Shown here piece after piece: positions 49,189 through 58,576 of a stretch of DNA of 64,000 nucleotides. Location of the stretch: positions 886,001-950,000 of the forward strand of contig NZ_LT906480.1 of assembly GCF_900186865.1 (NCBI RefSeq). Direction: 5' to 3'. Each line of letters begins with the position of its first letter. Positions within the stretch are counted from its first letter, which is position 1. Source of the stretch: Stenotrophomonas maltophilia. GTDB taxonomy: Bacteria; Pseudomonadota; Gammaproteobacteria; Xanthomonadales; Xanthomonadaceae. A program made the translations under genes and the position numbers. A model generated the notes under the pieces. It was not told where the DNA came from. It did no database searches and saw nothing but the letters and a program-made list of their open reading frames with translations.

Positions 49189-49983
49189 GCAGGGCTTGCA
49201 GCCCTGCACCTGGTGCAATCAACGTCAACGGCAAAAGCCGAAGCAGCGGCAACAGCATGCATTCCGTGGGCTGGCGGGGCGGTGTCGGAGTGCGGGGACG
49301 CTGCAAGTACGTCCCTGTAAGCTTGGCAGCCGCATCCATGCGGCTGACACCCCGCACTCCGACACCGCCCCACCTTAGACAGGTTCAGGTCGCTATTGGT
49401 GGGTGCCGACCGTTGGTCGGCACATCTGTCAGATGTCGAATGAATCATCCACGCATGGCGTGGATCTACTGGTAACTGCGGCGATTGGCATGCGCGGCTG
49501 TTGGTAGGTGTCGACCGTTGGTCGACCCGATTTTTCTGTCAGATAGCAGTATTCAAAATGGGCTCCGACCCCGTGCCGACCAACGGTCGGCACCCACCAT
49601 CAGCAGCAGCTTCCGACAGATCGCAGAAAACTGTCGAAGGCGGGGTGGGTCCGGTTGCGGGGGCGCGAGCCGCATGGGCCCGAGGCATGCCTCGGGCGGG
49701 TTGGGCAGGACGCCCAACCCCGGTCTTGCCGTGTGCCCAGGACTGCGCACACGAGCAAGCGGCGACCGAGCTTACATGGGTGAGGGCGCTTTGCTTGCGA
49801 AGCACTGCTTTGCAAGCGCCCGAACGCACAGCCGCCGGCGGCTGGGCCGGGCCCCGGAGGGGGACTTGCAGCGACCCCCGCAACCGGACCCACCCCGCCA
49901 TCCCACAGGAAATCCGCTTCTGCTTCTGCTTCTGCTTCGGCTGTTGCTCCGGCACGTAGCAGGTGCAGGGCTGCAAGCCCTGC
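49189..49983. repeat. Nested inverted-repeat island A (non-coding, 795 bp)
   Basis: Bounded by identical palindromes in inverted orientation (49189-49207 and 49965-49983; arms match for 24 bp). Inside, in order: a perfect 22-bp stem (49276-49297 with 49350-49371) enclosing AGCCGCATCCATGCGGCT; GTAG-type hairpins at 49403-49423, 49446-49469, 49504-49535 (followed by TTTTT) and 49573-49593, the first and last being inverted copies; and a perfect 25-bp stem (49639-49663 with 49875-49899) enclosing further palindromes, e.g. CCCGAGGCATGCCTCGGG and CAGCCGCCGGCGGCTG. Right of the second stem is a TGCTTC tandem tract (about 49918-49938). Open frames here look spurious. Lies between DAHP synthase and mscS. 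Confidence 0.85.
49504..49535 (+). terminator. GTAG hairpin with T-run inside island A
   Basis: GTAGGT then GTCGAC-CGTTG-GTCGAC and CCGATTTTT. The six-bp stem is short but the T-run gives it terminator form for the upstream aromatic gene. Confidence 0.4.
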
Positions 49984-50074
49984 CGACCAACACCCTCCTT
50001 ACAAACGACTGACGTGACGCTCATGCGCCATGCGCGAGGCTGTCCACCTGGTTGTTCGACTGGAGGTGGCAACG

Positions 50075-51214
50075 GTGCACTGGCAGAGCGCACAGGCCTA
50101 CGCATGGCCGTTGGGATTGGCCGTAGTGGTGGGCGGCATAGGCGCGTGGCTGATCCTGTGGATCTATCACCGACTGAAAGGGCGTGATCGCCGACGTGCG
50201 CGTATCGGTCGAGTACTCGGGTTGCCGCTGGCCACCGCGTGGCCGCTGCTGCTGCTGATTCCCGCCTTGCAGGCGACGCCGCTGCAGGATCCGTTGCTGG
50301 GCCATCTGCAGCACGGACTGCACATTGCGTTGATGGCCTGCTTCGTCTGGCTGCTGGTACGCGCGGTGGCGGCGGGCGAGCGCGCGATCCTGCGCAGCCA
50401 TCCCATCGATGTCTCCGACAACCTGGAGGCACGCCGCATCCAGACCCAGACGCGCGTGCTCAGCAGGGTGCTGATGGGTGGCATCATCGTGCTCGGTGCG
50501 TCGCTGGTGCTGTTGACCTTCCCGATGGTGCAGAAGATCGGCACGGCGCTGCTGGCGTCGGCGGGCCTGATCGGGCTGGTGGCGGGCATCGCCGCCAAGC
50601 CGGTGTTCGGCAACCTCATCGCCGGCCTGCAGATCGCACTGACGCAGCCGATCCGCCTGGACGACGTGGTTATCGTCGAAGGCGAGTGGGGACGCATCGA
50701 GGAGATCGGCAGCAGCTACGTGGTCGTGCGGATCTGGGATGAGCGGCGGATGGTGGTGCCCTTGACCTGGTTCATCGAGAACCCGTTCCAGAACTGGACG
50801 CGGCGCAGTGCCGATCTGCTCGGCACTGCGTTTCTGTGGCTGGACTATCGGGCACCGATCGCGGCGATCCGTGCCGAGCTGGAGCGCATCTGCCATGGCC
50901 AGGCGCTATGGGATGGGCGCGTCTGCGTGACCCAGGTGACCGAAACCAACGAGCGCGCGATCCAGGTGCGCCTGCTGGTCAGCGCGCGCAGTTCCGGTGA
51001 TGCCTTTGATCTTCGCTGCCTGGTGCGCGAACGCATGCTCGATTTCCTCGCACGTGAGCATCCGCAGTCGCTGCCGCAGGTGCGTGCGCGGCTGCAACAC
51101 GAAGACCAGCTGGATATGCCGCGTGGTCCACGTGCACGCACTGCGGATGTGCGTTCGCCAGGTGCTGAAGATGGTGAGGCGGCGATCGTGCCGGTGGAGC
51201 CACAGGATCGGTAG
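50075..51214 (+). CDS. MscS-family mechanosensitive ion channel
   Basis: 379 aa from GTG 50075, preceded by GGAGG at 50062-50066; an in-frame ATG at 50030 lacks a Shine-Dalgarno. Hydrophobic segments at the N-terminus, about residues 45-70, 85-105 and 140-160; the pore helix reads LLASAGLIGLVAGIAAKPVFGNLIAGLQI, followed by the beta domain (IRLDDVVIVEGEWGRIEEIGSSYVVVRIWDERRMVVPL). Releases solutes on hypo-osmotic shock. The TAG stop lies within a SMAG GTAG. Confidence 0.9.
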   Translation: MHWQSAQAYAWPLGLAVVVGGIGAWLILWIYHRLKGRDRRRARIGRVLGLPLATAWPLLLLIPALQATPLQDPLLGHLQHGLHIALMACFVWLLVRAVAAGERAILRSHPIDVSDNLEARRIQTQTRVLSRVLMGGIIVLGASLVLLTFPMVQKIGTALLASAGLIGLVAGIAAKPVFGNLIAGLQIALTQPIRLDDVVIVEGEWGRIEEIGSSYVVVRIWDERRMVVPLTWFIENPFQNWTRRSADLLGTAFLWLDYRAPIAAIRAELERICHGQALWDGRVCVTQVTETNERAIQVRLLVSARSSGDAFDLRCLVRERMLDFLAREHPQSLPQVRARLQHEDQLDMPRGPRARTADVRSPGAEDGEAAIVPVEPQDR

Positions 51215-51274
51215 TGCCGGCCGCTGGCCGGCAACGCCGGAGCGATCGAGCTGCCGGCCAGCGGCCGGCACTAC
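51211..51274. repeat. SMAG repeat pair between mscS and amidase genes
   Basis: GTAGTGCCGGCCGCTGGCC from 51211 and an inverted copy ending CTAC at 51274. The first GTAG supplies the mscS stop codon (51212-51214). Lies between convergent genes. Confidence 0.85.
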
Positions 51275-51305
51275 CGGAAGCAAGATGTCGCGGCGTCACC
51301 GGAGC

Positions 51306-52928
51306 TCAGGGCTCGCCGGCGTCGATCAGCGCATCGGTATCAAAGTGTGGCGGCCGCCGCGCACGGGTGCGCTGCTCGTAGGCGTAGGCCATTTCGATCA
51401 GCTTCGGCTCGCTCCAGGCGGTGCCCATGAACAGCAGGCCGACGGGAAGGCCGTTGATCTGGCCCATCGGCACGGTCAGGCTCGGGTAACCGGCCACGGC
51501 AGCGGCGCTGTAGCTCTCGCCGGGGAAGTCGTCGCCTTCGCTGCGGATCGGCCACGCCACACCGGTGGTCGGCGCCACCAGCGCATCGAGCTGATGGGCG
51601 GCGAGGGCTGCATCGATGCCTTCCGGACCGGCCAACCGGCGCGCATCACTGCGCGCGCGGATGTAGGCAGGGTCTGCCAGGCCGGTGGTGGCATCGGCCT
51701 CCACCAGCAGCTCCTGGCCGAACAGGCCCAGTTCCTGCTTGCTGTGCGCCTGGTTGAAGGCGATCAGTTCGGCCAGGCTGCGCAGTGGCGCGCGGTGGGC
51801 GCTGAAGTAGCGCTCCAGCCCGGCCTTGAACTCGTACAGCAGCAGCGTGCGCTCAGCCTCGGCCCACGCGCCCTGGTTGGGCAGCTCCACCGGCACCACC
51901 ACGGCGCCGGCGCGACGCAGCTCGGTCGCTGCCTGATCGATCAGCGGCGGCATGCCGCGGTACTTCAGCAGCGGCGTCTGCAGCAGACCGATGCGTTTGC
52001 CGCGCAGGCCCTGCGGGTCCAGGCGCGCGGTGTAGTCGTAGACCGCACGGCCGGGCATGGTCGCGGTGGCGGGATCGGCGTCATCGCGGCCGGCGATCGC
52101 AGTCAGCACGGCGGCAGCATCGGCGACGCTGCGGGTCATCGGGCCGGCGGTGTCCTGGCTGAAGGAGATCGGCACGATGCCATCACGACTGACCAGCCCG
52201 ACCGTCGGCTTCAGACCGACCACGCCGTTGATCGCGGCCGGGCAGACGATGCTGCCGTCGGTTTCGGTGCCGATCGCCACGCTGGCCAGGTTGGCGGCCA
52301 CGGCCACCGCGCTGCCGCTGCTGGAGCCGCACGGTGAATGGCTGATGCGGTAGGGGTTGCGGGTCTGGCCGCCGCGCGCGCTCCAGCCGGAGATGGAGTC
52401 ATTGCCGCGGAAGTTGGCCCACTCGCTGAGGTTGGTCTTGCCCAGCACTACGGCGCCAGCCTCGCGCAGCCGGCGTACCAGGTAGGCATCGTCCGGACGG
52501 AAGCCCTGCAGGGCCAGCGAGCCGGCACTGGTGACCATCGGTGCGGCGTTGATGTTGTCCTTCAGCAGCAGGGGGATGCCATGCAGCGGCCCACGCAGGC
52601 GCCCTTCGCGGCGCTCGCGGTCGCGTGCGGCGGCTTCCTTCAGGGCGTCGGGGTTGAGCTCGATCACCGCGCGCAGGCGGGGCCCGGTGCGGTCCAGGGC
52701 GGCAATACGCTGCAGGTAGGCCTGGGTCAGGGTGGTGCTGTCCAGATCTCCGGCAGTCATCCGCGCCTGCAGGTCGGCGACATCGGTTTCGGCGTACGGG
52801 AACGGCACGTTGCGGCTCGCAGGTTCGGCCGCATGCGCGCTGGGCGTGGCCGGGCTGCAGCCAGCCGAAAGCAGCGCCGGAAGCGCGGCGAGCAGGCAGG
52901 TCAGCAGAGGCGGCAAGGACGGGCGCAT
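51306..52928 (-). CDS. Amidase-signature family protein, putative lipoprotein
   Basis: 540 aa from ATG 52928, which starts a lipoprotein signal ([24 protein letters not shown], Cys24 in the lipobox). Amidase-signature residues are present: Lys in [13 protein letters not shown], cis-Ser and nucleophile Ser in [29 protein letters not shown]. The family hydrolyses C-N amide bonds; the substrate is unknown. The lipobox places it in the periplasm. Third gene of the typA-DUF2127-amidase run, 41 bp after its neighbour. Confidence 0.92.
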   Translation of the reverse strand: MRPSLPPLLTCLLAALPALLSAGCSPATPSAHAAEPASRNVPFPYAETDVADLQARMTAGDLDSTTLTQAYLQRIAALDRTGPRLRAVIELNPDALKEAAARDRERREGRLRGPLHGIPLLLKDNINAAPMVTSAGSLALQGFRPDDAYLVRRLREAGAVVLGKTNLSEWANFRGNDSISGWSARGGQTRNPYRISHSPCGSSSGSAVAVAANLASVAIGTETDGSIVCPAAINGVVGLKPTVGLVSRDGIVPISFSQDTAGPMTRSVADAAAVLTAIAGRDDADPATATMPGRAVYDYTARLDPQGLRGKRIGLLQTPLLKYRGMPPLIDQAATELRRAGAVVVPVELPNQGAWAEAERTLLLYEFKAGLERYFSAHRAPLRSLAELIAFNQAHSKQELGLFGQELLVEADATTGLADPAYIRARSDARRLAGPEGIDAALAAHQLDALVAPTTGVAWPIRSEGDDFPGESYSAAAVAGYPSLTVPMGQINGLPVGLLFMGTAWSEPKLIEMAYAYEQRTRARRPPHFDTDALIDAGEP

Positions 52929-52969
52929 GGGGCGGCTTGGTCGGCTCCAATCCCCAGTGTAGCCGGTGC

Positions 52970-53437
52970 TCAGCGGTGGCGCTTGCGCAGGTCGCGGGCG
53001 AGGACGTAGACCACGATCAGGTTGATCGCCAGGATCGTCCATGACGGCCAGCCGGGATGGCGGATGATCGCGAAGATGTCGAAAGGCAGGTACAGGGCGG
53101 CGGTCAGGCAGCCCAGCCAGGACGCCCAGGCCTTGGCCCGCCACAGGCCCCAGGCTTCGACCAGGTGCAGAAGGCCGTAGCCGATCATCCCCGCCGCGGC
53201 CAGGTGGACCGCGTCGGGGCTGATCATGTGCAGCAGCGAGGGCAGGGTGCCATGGTCCGGATCCAGGCTGAAACGCCGGATCAGGGCCATGATGCCGTGC
53301 CGCAGCGGCTGCGGTCCGAGCACTTCCAGCCCGGTGGCGGCCAACAGCGCCAGCATCGCCTTGCTCGCTTCGAGCAGGGCGATGACGTGCAGACCCGGAT
53401 GCCGGTGTGGATCCGGGTTGTAGCCGCTCTGGTTCAC
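52970..53437 (-). CDS. DUF2127-type membrane protein
   Basis: 155 aa, GTG start (MNQSGYNPDPHRHPGLHVIALLEASKA). Three or four hydrophobic segments (ALLEASKAMLALLAATGLEVL; DAVHLAAAGMIGYGLLHLVEAWGLW; SWLGCLTAALYLPFDIFAI; SWTILAINLIVVYVLARDLR). The LLEASKA...GLLHLVEAWGLW pattern is that of DUF2127 proteins of unknown function. It starts 11 bp after the typA stop and is probably cotranscribed. Confidence 0.8.
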   Translation of the reverse strand: MNQSGYNPDPHRHPGLHVIALLEASKAMLALLAATGLEVLGPQPLRHGIMALIRRFSLDPDHGTLPSLLHMISPDAVHLAAAGMIGYGLLHLVEAWGLWRAKAWASWLGCLTAALYLPFDIFAIIRHPGWPSWTILAINLIVVYVLARDLRKRHR

Positions 53438-53448
53438 GGGGTGCTGGC

Positions 53449-55296
53449 TCAGCCGCCGCGCGAAGCCTTCTTGCGATCGCTCTCGGTCAGGAACTTCTTG
53501 CGCAGGCGGATCTCCTTCGGGGTGATCTCGACCAGCTCGTCGTCTTCGATGAAGTCCAGGGCCTGTTCCAGCGAGTACTTGATCGCCGGGGTCAGCTGGA
53601 TCGCATCGTCCTTGCCCGAAGCGCGCATGTTGGTCAGCGGCTTGGTCTTGATCGCGTTGACGGTCAGGTCGTTGTCCTTGGAGTGGATGCCGACCAGCTG
53701 ACCTTCATACACGTTGTCGCCTTCAGCAGCGAACAGCTTGCCGCGCTCCTGCAGCGGGCCCAGCGAGTAGGCCGGCGTGGTGCCCGGTGCATTGGCGATC
53801 ATCACGCCGTTGATGCGCTTGGCAATCGCGCCCTGTTCCTTCGGACCGTAGTGGTCGAACACGTGGAACAGCAGGCCCGAACCCTGGGTCAGGGTCTTGA
53901 ACTCGTTCTGGAAACCGATCAGGCCACGGGCCGGGATCTGGTACTCCAGGCGCACGCGGCCCTTGCCGTCCGATTCCATGTTCTTCAGCTGGCCCTTGCG
54001 GGTGCCCAGCTTTTCCATCACGCCGCCCTGGTGGATTTCTTCGATGTCCACCACCAGCTGCTCGATCGGCTCCATCAGCTGGCCGTCGATTTCCTTGATG
54101 ATCACTTCCGGGCGCGACACGGCCAGCTCGTAGCCTTCGCGGCGCATGTTCTCGATCAGCACCGACAGGTGCAGTTCGCCACGGCCGGAGACCAGGAACT
54201 TGTCGGCGTCTTCCAGCTGCTCGACCTTCAGGGCCACGTTGTGGACCTTTTCACGGTCCAGGCGGTCCTTGATCTGGCGGCTGGTCAGGAACTTGCCACC
54301 GGACAGGTCCTTGTTGCCGGCGAACGGCGAGTTGTTGACCTGGAAGGTCATCGAGATGGTCGGCTCGTCGACGGTCAGCGCCGGCAGCGCTTCCGGGAAG
54401 TCCGGTGCGCAGATGGTGTCGGAGATGGTCAGCTCCTGGATGCCGGAGATGGCCACGATGTCGCCGGCCTCGGCCGAATCCTGCTCGATGCGCTCCAGGC
54501 CCATGAAGCCCAGCACCTGCAGCACCTTGCCGTTGCGCTTCTTGCCTTCACGGTCGATGACCGCGACCTGCATGTTCTTCTTCAGGGTGCCGCGCTGGAT
54601 GCGGCCGATGCCGATCACGCCCACGAAGTTGTTGTAGTCCAGCTGGCTGATGCGCATCTGGAACGGGCCTTCCGGATCCACTTCCGGCTTCGGCGCGTGC
54701 TGCATGATCGCTTCGTACAGCGGGGTCATGTCGCCGTCGCGCACGGTGTCTTCCAGGCCGGCATAGCCGTTCAGGCCCGAGGCGTAGACGATCGGGAAGT
54801 CCAGCTGCTCGTTGGTGGCGCCGAGCTTGTCGAACAGGTCGAAGACCTGGTCGATCACCCATTCCGGACGGGCGCCCGGACGGTCGACCTTGTTGACCAC
54901 GACGATCGGCTTGAAGCCCATCGCGAAGGCCTTCTGGGTCACGAAGCGGGTCTGCGGCATCGGGCCGTCCATCGCGTCGACCAGGATCAGCACGGTATCG
55001 ACCATCGACAGCACGCGCTCGACCTCACCACCGAAGTCGGCGTGGCCGGGGGTGTCGACGATGTTGATCCGGTTCTTGATGCCGGTCCTCTTGTCTTCCC
55101 AGGTGATGGCGGTGTTCTTGGCCAGGATGGTGATGCCGCGTTCCTTTTCCTGGTCGTTGCTGTCCATCACGCGCTCGGCGAGGACGGTGCGCTCGGACAG
55201 GGTGCCGGACTGCTTCAGCAGCTGGTCGACCAGGGTGGTCTTGCCATGGTCGACGTGGGCGACGATGGCGATGTTGCGAAGATTTTCGATGGACAT
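53449..55296 (-). CDS. typA: Translational GTPase TypA/BipA
   Basis: 615 aa from ATG 55296 ([27 protein letters not shown]); the frame continues upstream without homology. G1 AHVDHGKT, G2 EKERGITI, G3 [21 protein letters not shown]4 [10 protein letters not shown], plus the BipA-specific C-terminal domain. Ribosome-binding GTPase that aids 50S assembly at low temperature and stress responses. Heads a minus-strand operon. Confidence 0.98.
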   Translation of the reverse strand: MSIENLRNIAIVAHVDHGKTTLVDQLLKQSGTLSERTVLAERVMDSNDQEKERGITILAKNTAITWEDKRTGIKNRINIVDTPGHADFGGEVERVLSMVDTVLILVDAMDGPMPQTRFVTQKAFAMGFKPIVVVNKVDRPGARPEWVIDQVFDLFDKLGATNEQLDFPIVYASGLNGYAGLEDTVRDGDMTPLYEAIMQHAPKPEVDPEGPFQMRISQLDYNNFVGVIGIGRIQRGTLKKNMQVAVIDREGKKRNGKVLQVLGFMGLERIEQDSAEAGDIVAISGIQELTISDTICAPDFPEALPALTVDEPTISMTFQVNNSPFAGNKDLSGGKFLTSRQIKDRLDREKVHNVALKVEQLEDADKFLVSGRGELHLSVLIENMRREGYELAVSRPEVIIKEIDGQLMEPIEQLVVDIEEIHQGGVMEKLGTRKGQLKNMESDGKGRVRLEYQIPARGLIGFQNEFKTLTQGSGLLFHVFDHYGPKEQGAIAKRINGVMIANAPGTTPAYSLGPLQERGKLFAAEGDNVYEGQLVGIHSKDNDLTVNAIKTKPLTNMRASGKDDAIQLTPAIKYSLEQALDFIEDDELVEITPKEIRLRKKFLTESDRKKASRGG

Positions 55297-55342
55297 ACGA
55301 AAGGGGGCCAGTCGGCGCCGGATTTGGAAAAAGAAGTCCAAC

Positions 55343-55348
55343 ATTATA
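55343..55348 (-). promoter_or_regulatory. Candidate -10 of the typA promoter
   Basis: Perfect TATAAT on the minus strand, about 46 bp upstream of the typA start; no good -35 at standard spacing (TTCGCG). Confidence 0.5.
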
Positions 55349-55569
55349 CGTCGAACTTGACGATTCGCGAAAAGGTGGATTTCACATCCGTCGCGGGGCC
55401 CATTCAGCTGGCTGTCCGCCGCGTCGGCCGGGGCCGCCAGCGCCCGGAGACGCGGCTTCCCGTCCATGGGCTGAAGCCGGGTTCTTCACCGATGGTCGAA
55501 GCCGCCGCCGCCACGAGGCAGGTGTAAACTAGGTGGCTAGACGCGTTCCCCTCTGCATCAAGGATCTTC

Positions 55570-57166
<1,597 letters not shown>

Positions 57167-57207
57167 TGCAGGCGGTACCGGCTCCGGCCGGTACGTCTTC
57201 CATCAAG

Positions 57208-57233
57208 GTAGGTACCGACCGTTGGTTGGTACG
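57208..57233 (+). repeat. Single SMAG-like hairpin after mdh
   Basis: GTAGGTACCGACCGTTGGTTGGTAC: GTAG followed by GTACCGACC/GGTTGGTAC. Resembles the GTAG hairpins of the two islands. Confidence 0.6.
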
Positions 57234-57236
57234 CAG

Positions 57237-57268
57237 AAAACGGGGAGGCTTCGGCTTCCCCGTTTTCA
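57237..57268 (+). terminator. Intrinsic terminator of mdh
   Basis: GAAAACGGGGAGGC pairs with GCTTCCCCGTTTTC around TTCG; the U-tract is part of the stem, so it can work on both strands. It ends 21 bp before the next gene. Confidence 0.8.
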
Positions 57269-57288
57269 TTTGGAATTCCTGGAACCGC

Positions 57289-57903
57289 ATGATCCACCTG
57301 CACTACATCGATGACGCACTGCTGGTGGCCGAGAAGCCGGCTGGCCTGTTGTCCGTACCCGGCCGCAGCGCCGAGAACCAGGACTGCGTGGTCGCGCGCC
57401 TGCAGGCGCTGTATCCGGATGCGTTGACCGTGCACCGGCTGGACCAGGTGACCTCCGGCCTGCTGCTGCATGCGCGTGGCAAGGACATGCAGGCGGCGTT
57501 GTCGATGCAGTTCGAGCAGCGCCAGGTTGGCAAGCGGTATGAAGCGGTGGTGCAGGGGCTGCTCGAGGGTGATTCCGGTGAAGTGGACCTGCCGTTGATC
57601 GTGGACTGGCCGAACCGGCCGAAGCAGATGGTCGATCACGAACGCGGCAAGCCGGCGTTGACCCGCTGGCGCGTACTGGCGCGTGATGTAGAAGCGCGGC
57701 GCACGCGCGTGGCGTTGGAACCGATCACTGGCCGCAGCCATCAGCTGCGGTTGCACATGGCCAGTATTGGCCATCCGATTGTTGGCGACGTGCTGTATGA
57801 CGCGGCACCGGCGCACCGCGTGCATCTGCATGCACGCAGCCTGCGGTTCACGCATCCGCTGACGGGCGAGGTGCTCGCGTTCGAGTCCGCGGCTCCGTTC
57901 TAG
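57289..57903 (+). CDS. RluA-family rRNA/tRNA pseudouridine synthase
   Basis: 204 aa from ATG 57289 (MIHLHYIDDALLVAEKPAGLLSVPG). Catalytic Asp52 in VHRLDQVTSGLLL and the GRSHQLRLHMASIGHPIVGD motif define the RluA group. There is no S4 domain, so it resembles short RluA/TruC-like enzymes. The target uridine cannot be read from sequence. The mdh terminator lies in its short upstream region. A repeat island begins 8 bp after the stop. Confidence 0.92.
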   Translation: MIHLHYIDDALLVAEKPAGLLSVPGRSAENQDCVVARLQALYPDALTVHRLDQVTSGLLLHARGKDMQAALSMQFEQRQVGKRYEAVVQGLLEGDSGEVDLPLIVDWPNRPKQMVDHERGKPALTRWRVLARDVEARRTRVALEPITGRSHQLRLHMASIGHPIVGDVLYDAAPAHRVHLHARSLRFTHPLTGEVLAFESAAPF

Positions 57904-58145
57904 GGGGTCGGCAGGGCTTGCAGCCCTGCACCTGCTACGAGCCAGAGCAACGTCAACGTCAACGTCAAAGGCGGGCTATCCGTGGGTTGGCGGGACGGTG
58001 TCGGAGTGCGGGGGCGCCGCAAGTACTTCCCTGTAGGCTTGGCAGCCGCATCCATGCGGCTGACACCCCGCACTCCGACACCGCCCCGCCTTCGACAGGT
58101 TCACTCGGCTGTTGGTAACTGCGACGTTGTTCCGCACGGCTGTTG

Positions 58146-58176
58146 GTAGGTGTCGACCTTGGTCGACACGATTTTT
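58146..58176 (+). terminator. GTAG hairpin with T-run inside island B
   Basis: GTGTCGACC-TT-GGTCGACAC (9-bp stem) followed by GATTTTTC, in the transcript of the upstream pseudouridine synthase gene. A better terminator form than its island A counterpart. Confidence 0.5.
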
Positions 58177-58433
58177 CTTTCAGATATCGAATGAGTCATC
58201 CACGCATGGCGTGGATCTACCGTGTCGACCAAGGTCGACACCGATCAGAACAATATGCCGTTCCGACAGATCGCGGAATCTGTCGAAGGCGGGGTGGGTC
58301 CGGTGGCGGGAGTGTCCGCGGCATGGATGCCGCGGCCAAGCCCCCATGGACGGGTTTACGGCGTCTCCCGCCACCGAACCCATCCCGCCATCCCACGGGA
58401 AACCCGCTGTTGCTTCGGCTGTTGCTTCTGAGG

Positions 58434-58457
58434 TTGCCGGCCAGCGGCCGGCACTAC
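58434..58457. repeat. Single SMAG copy within island B
   Basis: GCCGGCCAGCGGCCGGCACTAC, the inverted form of the GTAGTGCCGGCCGC unit, without the usual partner. Confidence 0.7.
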
Positions 58458-58576
58458 CGCGGGTGCAGGGCTGCAAGCCCTGCATAACAGACCCCACCCC
58501 CTACCAAGGTAGGGCGGCCCGCGCGGCAGCGCCGGACTATCCTCGAACCCATGACTTTGTCTGGGAGGGCTGCGTC

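Larger units (their letters stand above)
57911..58483. repeat. Nested inverted-repeat island B (non-coding, 573 bp)
   Basis: Same build as island A. End palindromes at 57911-57929 and 58465-58483 are inverted copies. A perfect 18-bp stem (57996-58013 with 58066-58083) encloses AGCCGCATCCATGCGGCT. GTAG hairpins 58146-58169 (followed by GATTTTT), 58198-58220 and 58222-58241 follow; the first and third are inverted copies. A 24-bp stem (58288-58311 with 58366-58389, two mismatches) encloses CCGCGGCAT/ATGCCGCGG. The right side carries a single SMAG copy (58434-58457). The loop content differs strongly from island A. Confidence 0.83.

Noticed and set aside
49918..49938. TGCTTC tandem tract as a CRISPR or microsatellite array
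   Set aside because: Only a few six-base units with no spacers; part of the island's right arm.
49485..50012. 175-codon plus-strand frame within island A
   Set aside because: Encoded by inverted repeats (repeated CRPLVD, LLLLLRLL tracts); no Shine-Dalgarno and no family resemblance.
49539..50432. 297-codon minus-strand frame over island A and the start of mscS
   Set aside because: Translates palindromic repeats into Arg/Pro/Ala-rich sequence and overlaps the real channel gene.
58112..58576. 155-codon N-terminal extension of prpE
   Set aside because: Lies in island B repeats; the canonical PrpE start with a strong Shine-Dalgarno is at 58577.
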